From the NCBI GenBank assembly GCA_964538915.1, contig CAZIFB010000012.1, forward strand, positions 1 to 64,000: 64,000 bases of DNA. The letters run 5' to 3'. Below the pieces are notes generated by a model, which saw only the letters and a program-made list of their open reading frames with translations, was not told the DNA's origin and did no database searches. This document shows positions 37,095 through 45,729 of this stretch, one piece after another. Within the stretch, counting starts at the first letter, position 1. Each line of letters opens with the position of its first letter. The DNA comes from JAEUHQ01 sp964538915. GTDB taxonomy: Bacteria > Planctomycetota > UBA1135 > UBA2386. The position numbers and the translations under genes were made by a program.

Positions 37095-38126
37095 TCAGAA
37101 TGGTTGTGGGACGTTGTCGCTGGTGATCCGGAACGCGCGCACGTCGTGCGGCCCTTGGCGCAGCGCGGTGAACGCGCGCCACAGCAACACGACCTGTTTC
37201 TTGTCGGCGTCGACGATCACCGTGTCGAGCGCCGTGGTGAGATCCTGCCCCTGGCCTTGCCGCAAGACGACGGCGCAGCGCGGAGTCTGGATGCCGGGGA
37301 GTGAGAACTCCCAGCGCCCTTCGGCCGTTGCACCGATCACGACCACCGGTTCGTCACCGCGAAGGTGCGTTGCGGTCGAGAGGCCGGGAGCCGAGGCCAG
37401 GAAGAAGCGACGGTCGAAGTCCTTCGGGAGCCGCGGCGCGCGCTCCTTCTCCCAGGTCCCGTCGAACGTGCCGGCGAACTTCGCCCGCGGCTGCCAGTGG
37501 TGACCCGTGAAGCCGAACCCGACCGGCGTCGGGCGCCCCGTCTGGCTCGTCATCGGATCCCGCGGATCCTCGATGTTGGGCAGTGGCGCGCCCGGCGGCG
37601 CCTTGCCCTTCTTCGCGACGAAACCGACGCCGACCGGGTTCTGTGGCTCGCACTGCCAGTGCTCTTCCTTCTCCGGGGTGCGGTCCCAGCCGCCGAACGC
37701 GCGTTCCCACACGAGCGGCATCCGCGTGAACGGCGTGGGCGGCGAGATCTTCGCGCCGAGCAGGCCGGGCTCGAAACGGCGGTCGCCGGTGACGCGCGCG
37801 ATCTTCAGCAGGTCGCCGATGCGGAACCCGACGTCGACCTGTGTCGCCGGGCGCGGCGAAGTCGCGTGTCCTTGCAGGACGCAGTCGGTGCCCGGTTTCG
37901 TGAAGGCGACTTCCGGTTCGCGAAGCACGCTGCTCTGTCCGGGTTCCGCGAGGTGCTTGCCCGCGAAGTCGACGCCTTCCTGCTTCTCGGCGAGCCGCGG
38001 CCCGTTCGCCGTGATCGCGATCGTCGCCTTCACGAGCGTCGTGACGACGGGACGACCGTCTTCGTCCGCGACGAAGACCGGCGCGAACACGAACGGCGTG
38101 CGGTTGTCGATGTCGGGATGGCCCAT
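37095..38126 (-). CDS. DUF2169 family type VI accessory protein
   Basis: The 343-aa protein fits DUF2169: NRTPFVFAPVFVADEDGRPV, VLREPEVAFTKPGTDCVLQG, RMPLVWERAFGGWD, ENPVG-like QNPVGVGF, and PNIEDPRDP. The family is encoded beside VgrG and PAAR-like genes and is thought to act in loading or assembling spike cargo. It lies 7 bases upstream of the DUF4150 gene, the usual arrangement. Confidence 0.9.
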   Translation of the reverse strand: MGHPDIDNRTPFVFAPVFVADEDGRPVVTTLVKATIAITANGPRLAEKQEGVDFAGKHLAEPGQSSVLREPEVAFTKPGTDCVLQGHATSPRPATQVDVGFRIGDLLKIARVTGDRRFEPGLLGAKISPPTPFTRMPLVWERAFGGWDRTPEKEEHWQCEPQNPVGVGFVAKKGKAPPGAPLPNIEDPRDPMTSQTGRPTPVGFGFTGHHWQPRAKFAGTFDGTWEKERAPRLPKDFDRRFFLASAPGLSTATHLRGDEPVVVIGATAEGRWEFSLPGIQTPRCAVVLRQGQGQDLTTALDTVIVDADKKQVVLLWRAFTALRQGPHDVRAFRITSDNVPQPF

Positions 38127-38131
38127 GGCTG

Positions 38132-39331
38132 TCACCGGCGCTGCTGCAGCGCCATCGCCTCCAGCTCGATTTCGGGCACGGAGACGCGCCTCGCGCGGAG
38201 CCGCCAGTAGGCGTCGGCGCGTGCGTGCAACGGCAACTCGTCCATGCACGCGGGGAGACGGTCCGACGGGATCTCCGCGCCGAACTGCCAGGAGCGGTCC
38301 TTCGGCAGCCGCGCGTCGCGCTTCCGCCAGTCGGCGGCGATCGCATCCGGTGCGGGTGGGAGGTCTTCGTTCTCGTCCTCGCCCTCCGCGACCTCGGGCG
38401 GCGGCCACGGCTTCTCGCCGAAGACATCGCGAAACCCCGTGATCCGCTGGTAGGCGAGCGCCGCCGGAACACCGAGACCCTCGTCGCGGGCGAGTTCGAC
38501 CAGCAGCGGCACCGCGGTCGAGCGGCCGAGGGCGCCGAGGGCGGCGACCGCCGTGCGCGCGAGTTCGGGTCGCTGCATCGCGGCGCGCAGGATCGCCTCG
38601 TCGGCGGGATCGCCGAGTGTGCCGAGCATCGACAGTGCCTCGGGGTCCGGATCGGTCGGTCGCGTCGCGGCGGCGCGGCAGAGTTCGGCCAGCCGCGGCA
38701 CGCCGGCCAGTGCCGCCGCGCGCAGTGCGGCGCGGCGGGCGCGGGGTTCGGCTCGCTCGAGGGCGGCGATCACGTCGGCCGTGTCGAGGGTGCCGAGTCG
38801 CGCGGCAGCGCCCACCGCGGCCTCGAACGCCGTCGGCGATGGCGCGTCGAGCGGCGCGCGCGCGTTCACGTTGCTGCGGCCGAACGCGAGCACGTCGATC
38901 GCGGCGGCGGCGCGCAGCGGGTCCTTCGCGGCGGCGAGTTCGTGCAGCACCGGCGCGATCGTCGTCGGGACCCCGTGACGCAGAGCGCGGCGGATGCCGT
39001 CGAGGATCGGCGGATCGGCCGTGCGAAGCGCGTCGATCACCTTCGCCGTGTGCGCACCCGACCCGTCGGCGCACAGCACGAGTGTCGCCGCGAGTGCCGT
39101 CGCCATCTCGCCGCTGCCCAGCTTCGGCGCAGCGATGTCCACGGCCCACAGCTCGGCGAGGCGCAGGCCGTCGAGATGGGCTTCAGCGCGCTCTTCGTGC
39201 CACGCGAGGTCGGCGAGGCGCCAGTCCGGCGTGAAGAGATTGGCCTCCCGCTGTTCTTGCAGGAAGTCGAGTTCGTCGAAGTGTTCTTCGACGATGTCGA
39301 GCATCACGGGCGGGCGGCCGGGAACGTGCAT
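38132..39331 (-). CDS. TIGR02270-like HEAT-repeat protein
   Basis: The 399-aa protein resembles TIGR02270 family proteins found near VgrG genes: EEHFDELDFLQEQREANLF, RLADLAWHEERAEAHLDGLR, then alanine-rich HEAT-like helices (about 90-290), including ALSMLGTLGDPADEAIL. The C-terminal third has an acidic insert (EVAEGEDENEDLPP). It probably binds other island proteins. The ATG at 39331 is the most likely start. Confidence 0.8.
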   Translation of the reverse strand: MHVPGRPPVMLDIVEEHFDELDFLQEQREANLFTPDWRLADLAWHEERAEAHLDGLRLAELWAVDIAAPKLGSGEMATALAATLVLCADGSGAHTAKVIDALRTADPPILDGIRRALRHGVPTTIAPVLHELAAAKDPLRAAAAIDVLAFGRSNVNARAPLDAPSPTAFEAAVGAAARLGTLDTADVIAALERAEPRARRAALRAAALAGVPRLAELCRAAATRPTDPDPEALSMLGTLGDPADEAILRAAMQRPELARTAVAALGALGRSTAVPLLVELARDEGLGVPAALAYQRITGFRDVFGEKPWPPPEVAEGEDENEDLPPAPDAIAADWRKRDARLPKDRSWQFGAEIPSDRLPACMDELPLHARADAYWRLRARRVSVPEIELEAMALQQRR

Positions 39332-39363
39332 GCGGGGCGAAGCGGTCGGCGCGAGAGAGGCTT

Positions 39364-39795
39364 TCAGTTGATGTGCACCGTGCCGCCCTTCACCTTGTTG
39401 GGGCCGCGCGATCGGGAGACCACGTGCTCCCCGCGGATCTCGATGCGCCCGTCGGCGCGCAGCCAGATCTTCGACTTCCCGCACTCGATGACGAGTTCTT
39501 CGCCGGCGCTCACCCGCAGCGTGCGCGGCGTCGCGGCGGGCGTCGTCGGCATGCCGATCACGCCGAGGCCGATCACGCCGAGGATCGCCGGGCGGGATTC
39601 GTCGCCGTCGACGAATGCGATCACCGCTTGCTTGCCGGCGCAGGTACGCCAGTCCGCGGGAGGTGTCATCGCGACCAGCGCGGCGACCGGACGGCGTTGG
39701 CCGCAGCGAACCAGCGGCGCGCCGTCGTTGCCCACTCCGGTGATCTCGCCCAGGCTGACGCCGGGAACCGTCTTCGTCTGCTGCATCGTGGCCAT
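39364..39795 (-). CDS. DUF6484-like small VgrG-associated protein
   Basis: The 143-aa protein has the pattern of DUF6484: GEITGVGNDGAPLVRCG, GKQAVIAFVDGDESRPAILGVI, and a C-terminal beta-strand-rich LVIECGKSKIWLRADGRIEIRGEHV. The last part resembles the C-terminal gp5-like repeats of VgrG, so it may join or extend the spike. It starts 23 bases after vgrG. Confidence 0.75.
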   Translation of the reverse strand: MATMQQTKTVPGVSLGEITGVGNDGAPLVRCGQRRPVAALVAMTPPADWRTCAGKQAVIAFVDGDESRPAILGVIGLGVIGMPTTPAATPRTLRVSAGEELVIECGKSKIWLRADGRIEIRGEHVVSRSRGPNKVKGGTVHIN

Positions 39796-39818
39796 GGTCG
39801 TTCTCGGTTCTGCGGTCC

Positions 39819-41909
39819 TCAGTTCTGCGCGATCTTGCTGCCCTTGATGACGACGTCGCCGTCGCCCTTCACGGTGATCTTGTTGCCCTTGATCGTGATG
39901 TCGCCGTTCTTCTTCATCGTGATCGAGGCGCTGCCCGTCACGAGCGTGATCTCGTCGTCGGCCTTGATCTGCACCTTCTTGGCCGACAGCGACGCCTCCT
40001 TGGCCACACTCACGACCTGCTGCCCGTCCACGGCGACCTTGTGATCCTTGCTGACCTGGACGGTCAGGTTGCTCTGCATCGACTCGGAGCAGTCCTTGGC
40101 GACCGTCACCGACAGTGTGCCGTCGATGGTCTCCGTTTCGTCCTTCCCGATGCTCAGCGTCCTGGACCCGGAAATCGTCTCCGTGTGGTCGCCGTCCACG
40201 GTGATCGTCCGGTCCTTGCCGACCGTCTGCGTGTCGTTCTCGTCGACACTCAGCATCCTGTTCTTCTTGACGAGGATCGACTGCTCGTTGGCGATGTCGA
40301 CCTTCTGGTCGTGGTCGATCGTCACCGACTGGTCGTGGCCGACGGTCACGGTCTGGTCGTTCTCGACCGACGTCGTCTGGTCCTTCTCCGCGTGGATCAG
40401 CAGCTCCTCGCTGCCCTTCTTGTCCTCGAAGCGGATCTCGTTGAAGTTCTGCGCCGTGCCGTCCGGCGAGCTGCGCGTCACGATGCCGGCCTGCGTCTTG
40501 TTCGCCGGCAGTTCGTACGGGGGCATCGTCTGCGCGTTGTAGACGCAGCCCGTGATGATCGGCTGATCCGGGTCGCCGTCGAGGAACTCGACGATCACCT
40601 CGTCGCCGATGCGCGGGTGCGCGACCTGGCCCCACATCTTGCTGGCCCACGCGCGGGACACGCGGATCCAGCACGAACTCGCTTCGTCGCGCTTGCCGAG
40701 ACGGTCCCAGTGGAACTGCACCTTCACGCGACCGTACTTGTCGACGTAGATCTCCTCGCCCTTCGGGCCGACGACCATCGCCGTCTGCGGCCCCTGGATG
40801 ATCGGCTTGTGGGTCGTGCACACCGGCCGGAACGTCGTGTCGGCGGGGACGCACGTGAAGTCGTTCACGTAGGTCGTCGTCGTCGATCCGTCCGTCGTCT
40901 CCAGCGGCGACGGTTGGATCAGCTGGTGGCGGACCGACGTCAGCATGTACTGCTTGTCGTTCATCGCGCTGCGGAAGTGCTGCGCGAGCTGGAATCGATG
41001 GCCCGGGACGAAGCCGCGGCAGCTCGACGCGCCGCGGATCGCCGTGCCGGCGCTCTCTTCGGCTTCCATTCGCAGACGCGCGAGGCGCTGGCCGTTGTTC
41101 GTTGCCCCGTAGTCGCCGATGTGGAAGTCGTAGATCTCGAGCTTGCTGTTGCCGCCGATCGACTGCGTCGTCGCGGCCGTCGTCTCGAGCGAGTTCGCCG
41201 GATCCTCGAAGTTGAAGTCGCGCAGCGTGTACTTGCCCGACTGCAGCTGCTGCGTACGTTCCCACGCCTGGATCGTGTCGCGCCCGGTCTGGCCACCTTC
41301 GACCGGCAGGTAGTCCGCCTTCGCCTGGCCGGGGCAGTCGGGCAGGTCCGCCATGTGGTTCGTGAGGACCAGCACGTGCCGCTGCTCCTCGTGACGGAAG
41401 AAGAAGAAGATGCCCTCCTCCTCGAGCAAGCGGCTCACGAAGTCGAAGTCCGATTCGCGGTACTGCACGCAGAAGGTGCGCTGCGGAAACGAGCCCTGCA
41501 GCTTCTTCTCGAAGTCGCTGAAGCCGGCGTCCTCGAAGACCTTCGAGACGATCTCGGGGACCGTCTTGTCCTGGAAGATGCGGCAGTTGATGCGGCGCGA
41601 CAGGAGCCAGGTCCACGGGCGCAGCGTGACCGCGTAGTGGCAGATGCGCGCGTCGCGACCGCCCTGCTGGAAGCGCGCGACGATGCCGTGGAAGAACCGC
41701 TTCTTCCCGTCCGCGGTCTCGAGCGTCACGTGGCCGGGTTTGCCGACGATGGCCTGCGGGTCGTAGTCGACTCCTTCCGACTGGCACTGGAGGTCGATCT
41801 GGAACAGGCTCGACACGCCTTCCGTCGCCGACATCTGGCGCAGCAGCAGCGCATCGGGGCCGAGGGCCGAGTCGAAGGAGCAGAGGCGGGTCGATTGGCT
41901 GTAGGCCAT
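39819..41909 (-). CDS. vgrG: VgrG (TssI) spike protein
   Basis: The 696-aa VgrG has a gp27-like base (about 10-360, with RESDFDFVSRLLEEEGIFFFF), a gp5-like OB fold (about 375-460, VDKYGRVKVQFHWDRLGK and WGQVAHPRIGDEVIVEFLDGDPDQPIITG) and a long triple-stranded beta-helix. The helix (about 505-696) is built from 8-residue repeats such as DQTVTVGH and DQSVTIDH. There is no extra C-terminal effector domain. VgrG forms the puncturing tip of contractile type VI systems. No sheath, tube, baseplate or ATPase gene is in the window, so this is a spike-only island. Confidence 0.96.
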   Translation of the reverse strand: MAYSQSTRLCSFDSALGPDALLLRQMSATEGVSSLFQIDLQCQSEGVDYDPQAIVGKPGHVTLETADGKKRFFHGIVARFQQGGRDARICHYAVTLRPWTWLLSRRINCRIFQDKTVPEIVSKVFEDAGFSDFEKKLQGSFPQRTFCVQYRESDFDFVSRLLEEEGIFFFFRHEEQRHVLVLTNHMADLPDCPGQAKADYLPVEGGQTGRDTIQAWERTQQLQSGKYTLRDFNFEDPANSLETTAATTQSIGGNSKLEIYDFHIGDYGATNNGQRLARLRMEAEESAGTAIRGASSCRGFVPGHRFQLAQHFRSAMNDKQYMLTSVRHQLIQPSPLETTDGSTTTTYVNDFTCVPADTTFRPVCTTHKPIIQGPQTAMVVGPKGEEIYVDKYGRVKVQFHWDRLGKRDEASSCWIRVSRAWASKMWGQVAHPRIGDEVIVEFLDGDPDQPIITGCVYNAQTMPPYELPANKTQAGIVTRSSPDGTAQNFNEIRFEDKKGSEELLIHAEKDQTTSVENDQTVTVGHDQSVTIDHDQKVDIANEQSILVKKNRMLSVDENDTQTVGKDRTITVDGDHTETISGSRTLSIGKDETETIDGTLSVTVAKDCSESMQSNLTVQVSKDHKVAVDGQQVVSVAKEASLSAKKVQIKADDEITLVTGSASITMKKNGDITIKGNKITVKGDGDVVIKGSKIAQN

Positions 41910-42256
41910 GCGGTTCCTGCGGTGCCCCGGGGATCGGGACGGCACGGGACAACGGGCCCTCCCGCGCGCGCGTTGCGCAAAGTCGCCGGAGAGAGCGCGC
42001 ACCGTCGCCGGGGGAGCGGACTGATCATGCCGGCCGCGCCGCGCTTCCGGAAGACGTCGTTCCGCCCTTGCGAGGGGTCTGTCACCGCGGCGGGAAAACG
42101 GCGGCGACCGGATCCGGCGCACCCCGGCTGCCATGCTGCCCGGCCTCGTTGTCGGCCTCGCCTCGCCGCCCCGGTCGCCGCCATCTTCCATGGCATCCCG
42201 GCGCCGACTTTCGCGGATTTCTCGCCAGTGTCATGTTTCGCCCGTGTCCCGGTCTC
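41910..42256. other. Upstream region of the VgrG operon
   Basis: This 347-base stretch has no convincing gene. It must hold the vgrG promoter, but no TANNNT element lies close to the vgrG ATG, unlike many genes here. Inverted and GC-rich tracts are present, with no clear operator. Confidence 0.5.
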
Positions 42257-42880
42257 TCAGCGGATGGCCTGGAGCCGCGTGCGATGCACCAGCAGGTCGC
42301 ACGGCCCCGGGCCGCCGGCGCGCGACACCAGCACCCGCTCGAGGTCCGACCGCGAAACGTCGTCGAGCTGCAGCGCGTCCGCGAAGCGTTCGACCGCGTC
42401 GGTCGGCGACGCGAAGTGCAGGAGGTGCGACCCGAGCACGCCGCGCACACCGCGCAGCCCGGCGCTGCGCAGCGCCAGGGCCAGTTGGTCGTCGGCGATC
42501 CCGTGCAGCGCGGCGAGGTGTTTCGCGGGCCAGCCGAGCAGGTTCGCCGCCGCGGTGAACTCGGGCACCGTGTCGCAGGAGGGCACGTCGAAGACGCATC
42601 GGCCGCCGGGTCGCAGGTTCTTCCGCGCCATCTCGATGAGCTGCCCTTCCGACGGTGGGGGGCCGAAGTCCAGCACGAGCAGCAGCGCGTCGAACGTGCC
42701 GAAGCGCGTCGCACCCCCCGTGGCTTCGACGCCGACGACTTCGCCGTGCCGGCCGACGGCCCGACCGATCGCGCCGAGGCGGTTCCGACTGCAGCCGAGC
42801 GCGAGTACGCGGTCCTGCGGGCGCAGGTCGAGCAGCTGCAGCGCCGCGTGGAACCACGGTTCGTCGTCCGACGCCGTCAT
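42257..42880 (-). CDS. SAM-dependent methyltransferase-like protein
   Basis: The 207-aa protein has a Rossmann methyltransferase outline: RVLALGCSRNRLGAIGRAVG in the SAM-loop position, EVVGVEATGG for motif II, FDALLLVLDFG for motif III, and LRPGGRCVFDVPS for the usual post-motif. The SAM loop is CSRNR rather than GxGxG, and the domain is short, so activity is uncertain. It is divergent from glpD. Confidence 0.72.
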   Translation of the reverse strand: MTASDDEPWFHAALQLLDLRPQDRVLALGCSRNRLGAIGRAVGRHGEVVGVEATGGATRFGTFDALLLVLDFGPPPSEGQLIEMARKNLRPGGRCVFDVPSCDTVPEFTAAANLLGWPAKHLAALHGIADDQLALALRSAGLRGVRGVLGSHLLHFASPTDAVERFADALQLDDVSRSDLERVLVSRAGGPGPCDLLVHRTRLQAIR

Positions 42881-42886
42881 GTCGGA

Positions 42887-42892
42887 AGCGTA
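42887..42892 (-). promoter_or_regulatory. Candidate -10 of the methyltransferase gene (TACGCT)
   Basis: The hexamer ends 6 bases before the ATG at 42880. Confidence 0.45.
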
Positions 42893-42956
42893 GCGACCGC
42901 GACGCGCGCAGTCCGCGGCGCGACGAAGAAGGTGGAGCGCACGCGGCGCCGCCGCC

Positions 42957-44531
42957 ATGATCGGCCCGGCCTTGCGCTCCGATCCGCGAGAACTCGATCG
43001 CACGAACCACGACCTCGTCGTCGTCGGTGCCGGCATCCAGGGTGCCGCGATCGCGCGCGAAGCCGCCGAACGCGGCATCGCCGTCGTGCTGGTCGATTCG
43101 CGCGACGTGGCGGCCGGCACGAGTTCGCGCAGTTCGCGGCTCGTGCACGGCGGTCTGCGGTACCTGAAGCACGGCCACTACGGCCTCGTGCGCGAGGCGC
43201 TGCACGAACGCGAACGCCTCCTTCGCAGTTGTCCGCACCTCGTGCGGCCGCTGCCGATGGTGATGCCGTTCTTCCGCGACGGCGGCGGTTCGCCGCTCAC
43301 GATGCGCCTCGGCACGTGGCTCTACGGACGTCTGGCCGGCCGCAGCACGCTGCCGCGGGCGCGGCGGCTCACGGCGCGCGATGCGGCGGCGGCGTTCCCC
43401 GGCCTGCGGACCGAAGGGCTGCGCGAGGCGATCCTCTTCTTCGACGCGGCGACGCAGGACACGCGGCTCACCGTCGCGAACGCGCTCGCGGCGAAGAAGG
43501 CCGGGGCGCACGTGCTCACGCACTGTGCGGTCGTGGGCGGCGGCGGCGATGGCCTCTACCTCGTCGACAACCTGACCGGCTCCACCGTCGTGCTGCGTGC
43601 GCACCACGTGGTCAACGCGACGGGTCCGCGCGCCGACGACCTGCGGCGGGCGATGCGCGTCTCCGGCGCACCGCTCGTGCACACGACGCGCGGCAGTCAC
43701 CTCGTGCTGGCGCCGCGCTCGGGCGAGACCGCGCTCGCGGCGTTCCTGCCCGACGGCCGCATCCAGTTCGTGATCCCGCACCGCGACGGCACCCTGTGCG
43801 GCACGACCGACTTCGACGACGAACTGCCCGGCGACGAGACCGGGCCGCCTCCCGCCGACGTCGACTACCTGCTCGACGCGCTGCGGTTCCTCATGGACCC
43901 CGCGCCGCAGCGCGGGGACGTGCGCTTCGCGTACGCGGGCTGGCGGTCGCTGCCGACCGGCGCCGGGCCGTCCGGAGCGAAGAACCGCGAAGCGTTCGTC
44001 GTCGCGGAGGGCATTCCGCTCGGCACGTTGCACACGATCGTCGGCGGCAAGCTGACGACGCACCGTTCGTTCGCGGAACGCGTGATCGCGGCCATCTTCC
44101 CGACGGACGGACCGTCGCCGACGCGCACGCGCCCGCTGCCCGGCGGCGAGGGGCCGCGCGAGGTCACGGACGAGCTGTGGTGGCGGCACGGCGGGCGGGT
44201 GTCGCTCGTACGGGACCTTTGCGACGAGGACACCACGTGGCGCGAACGCCTGTGCCCGCACCGGCCGTTCCTCGCGGCCGAACTCGTCCACGCGCTGCGT
44301 CACGACGGCGCCGTGACGTTCGCCGACGCGATGCTGCGCCGGCTCGTGCACAGCCAGGGTCCGTGCCTCGAGAAGAGCTGTCTCCGGAACGCGCACACGC
44401 TCTTCCTTCGCGAGCGCCGCTGGACGGTCGACTTCGACGCCGATGCCGCGATCGCGGCGCTGGAGCACGAGGTCGCGGTGATGCGGGGGGAGACGGACGG
44501 GGTCGGCTCCGGAGTCGCGGCCGCGCCGTAG
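42957..44531 (+). CDS. glpD: Aerobic glycerol-3-phosphate dehydrogenase
   Basis: The 524-aa FAD enzyme oxidises glycerol 3-phosphate to dihydroxyacetone phosphate and feeds electrons to quinone at the inner membrane. Family segments are LVVVGAGIQGAAIAREAAERG, TSSRSSRLVHGGLRYL, DAATQDTRLTVANALAA, VNATGPRADDL, FVIPHRDGTLCGTTD and GGKLTTHRSFAE. The C-terminal domain is present. It is convergent with nagA, with a 7-base gap. Confidence 0.94.
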   Translation: MIGPALRSDPRELDRTNHDLVVVGAGIQGAAIAREAAERGIAVVLVDSRDVAAGTSSRSSRLVHGGLRYLKHGHYGLVREALHERERLLRSCPHLVRPLPMVMPFFRDGGGSPLTMRLGTWLYGRLAGRSTLPRARRLTARDAAAAFPGLRTEGLREAILFFDAATQDTRLTVANALAAKKAGAHVLTHCAVVGGGGDGLYLVDNLTGSTVVLRAHHVVNATGPRADDLRRAMRVSGAPLVHTTRGSHLVLAPRSGETALAAFLPDGRIQFVIPHRDGTLCGTTDFDDELPGDETGPPPADVDYLLDALRFLMDPAPQRGDVRFAYAGWRSLPTGAGPSGAKNREAFVVAEGIPLGTLHTIVGGKLTTHRSFAERVIAAIFPTDGPSPTRTRPLPGGEGPREVTDELWWRHGGRVSLVRDLCDEDTTWRERLCPHRPFLAAELVHALRHDGAVTFADAMLRRLVHSQGPCLEKSCLRNAHTLFLRERRWTVDFDADAAIAALEHEVAVMRGETDGVGSGVAAAP

Positions 44532-44538
44532 GGTCCGG

Positions 44539-45660
44539 TCACTCGCCGACGCAGGTCACCGAGCCGTCGTCGCCGAGCAGCGTGAACGCCGCGCGCTGGC
44601 CGACGGCGATCGCGCCGCGGTCGTTGGCGCCGACGAGGCGGGCGGGGTTGGTGCTCGCGGCACGAGCCAGCGTCCACACGCCGGCGCGCGGCACGAAGCG
44701 GAGGAAGTTCTGCGCCGCCATCGCCATCGAGAGCGCGGAGCCGGCGAGGCGGCCCTTCGTGTCGCGCACGACGCCGTTCTCGGCGACGACCCGCACGCCG
44801 GACAGGTGGTACTCGCCGTCCGGCATGCCAGCGGCGGCGACGGAGTCGGTCACGAGCACCGTTCGGTCGGGGCCGAGGATCGCGAACGCGTTGCGCACCA
44901 TCACCGGATCGACGTGCACGCCGTCGCAGATGAGCGGGCAGGCCACGCGCTCGTCGTCGAGCGCGAGCGCCGCGGGGCCGACCTGGCGGTGGTGCAGCGA
45001 GCCCATCACGTTGAACAGGTGCGTCACCGCCCGTGCGCCAGCGGCGACGCAGTCGGCGAACCCGACCGCCGAGTCGCAGTGGCCGAGCGCGCACGTCACG
45101 CCGGCCTCGGTGAACTGCTTCACCGCGGTTGCGGCGCCCGGCCGCGCGTTCGCGATCGTCACCAGTCGCAGGCGGCCGCGCGCCGCATCGAGCAGTTCCT
45201 GCACCCGCGCGGGCGCCGGGTCGACGAAGTGGTCCGGGTCGTGCGCGCCGGGCGCGGTGAGGAACGGTCCTTCGACGTGCAGGCCGAGCGGTTCGGCGGC
45301 GCCCGGTGTGCGCTTCCATCTGTCGATCCACTCCGCGACTGCTTCGACGCGTTCGAGCAGATCGCTCCACGGCGCACTGATGAGCGTCGGCAGGAAGGCG
45401 CAGGCGCCGCCGCGCCACACCGCTCCGGCGATGGTGTCGAGTGCATCCGTCGTGCCCTCGTCGACGCCGCGGCCGCCGGCGCCGTTGCACTGCAGGTCGA
45501 CGAACCCGGGCAGCAGCGTGCCGCGAAGCCGGTGGGCGCCGGAGCCCGCCGCGGTCTGGTCCACCGCGACGATGCGGCCAGAGATCGCGGCGACACGAGT
45601 GCCGGCTTGCACGACGTGCGGCAGCACAGCGCGGTCGACGATCCACTCGGTCGCGATCAA
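44539..45660 (-). CDS. nagA: N-acetylglucosamine-6-phosphate deacetylase
   Basis: The 373-aa amidohydrolase removes acetate from GlcNAc-6-phosphate during amino-sugar or peptidoglycan recycling. Motifs are GFVDLQCNGAGG, HVEGPFL (metal Glu), ALGHCDS, THLFNVMGSLHHR, CDGVHVDP and VTDSVAAAGMPDGEY (catalytic Asp). The start codon is TTG at 45660, supported by a TACGGT hexamer 9 bases upstream. No nagB is adjacent. Confidence 0.94.
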   Translation of the reverse strand: MIATEWIVDRAVLPHVVQAGTRVAAISGRIVAVDQTAAGSGAHRLRGTLLPGFVDLQCNGAGGRGVDEGTTDALDTIAGAVWRGGACAFLPTLISAPWSDLLERVEAVAEWIDRWKRTPGAAEPLGLHVEGPFLTAPGAHDPDHFVDPAPARVQELLDAARGRLRLVTIANARPGAATAVKQFTEAGVTCALGHCDSAVGFADCVAAGARAVTHLFNVMGSLHHRQVGPAALALDDERVACPLICDGVHVDPVMVRNAFAILGPDRTVLVTDSVAAAGMPDGEYHLSGVRVVAENGVVRDTKGRLAGSALSMAMAAQNFLRFVPRAGVWTLARAASTNPARLVGANDRGAIAVGQRAAFTLLGDDGSVTCVGE

Positions 45661-45669
45661 GGCCGCACT

Positions 45670-45675
45670 ACCGTA
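45670..45675 (-). promoter_or_regulatory. Candidate -10 of nagA (TACGGT)
   Basis: The minus-strand hexamer ends 9 bases before the TTG start and helps to fix that rare start codon. Confidence 0.45.
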
Positions 45676-45712
45676 GCGCCGCCTCGTGCTCTCGCCAGCG
45701 CGGCCGTTTCGT

Positions 45713-45718
45713 TAGGCT
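45713..45718 (+). promoter_or_regulatory. Candidate -10 (TAGGCT) of the divergent membrane-protein gene
   Basis: The hexamer ends 11 bases before the ATG at 45730. The nagA candidate on the other strand is about 40 bases away, so the two promoters share a 69-base gap. Confidence 0.4.
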
Positions 45719-45729
45719 CTCCGCGCCTC

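Noticed and set aside
33517..41909. A complete type VI secretion system
   Set aside because: Only spike and accessory genes are present; no sheath, tube, baseplate, membrane complex or ClpV was found.
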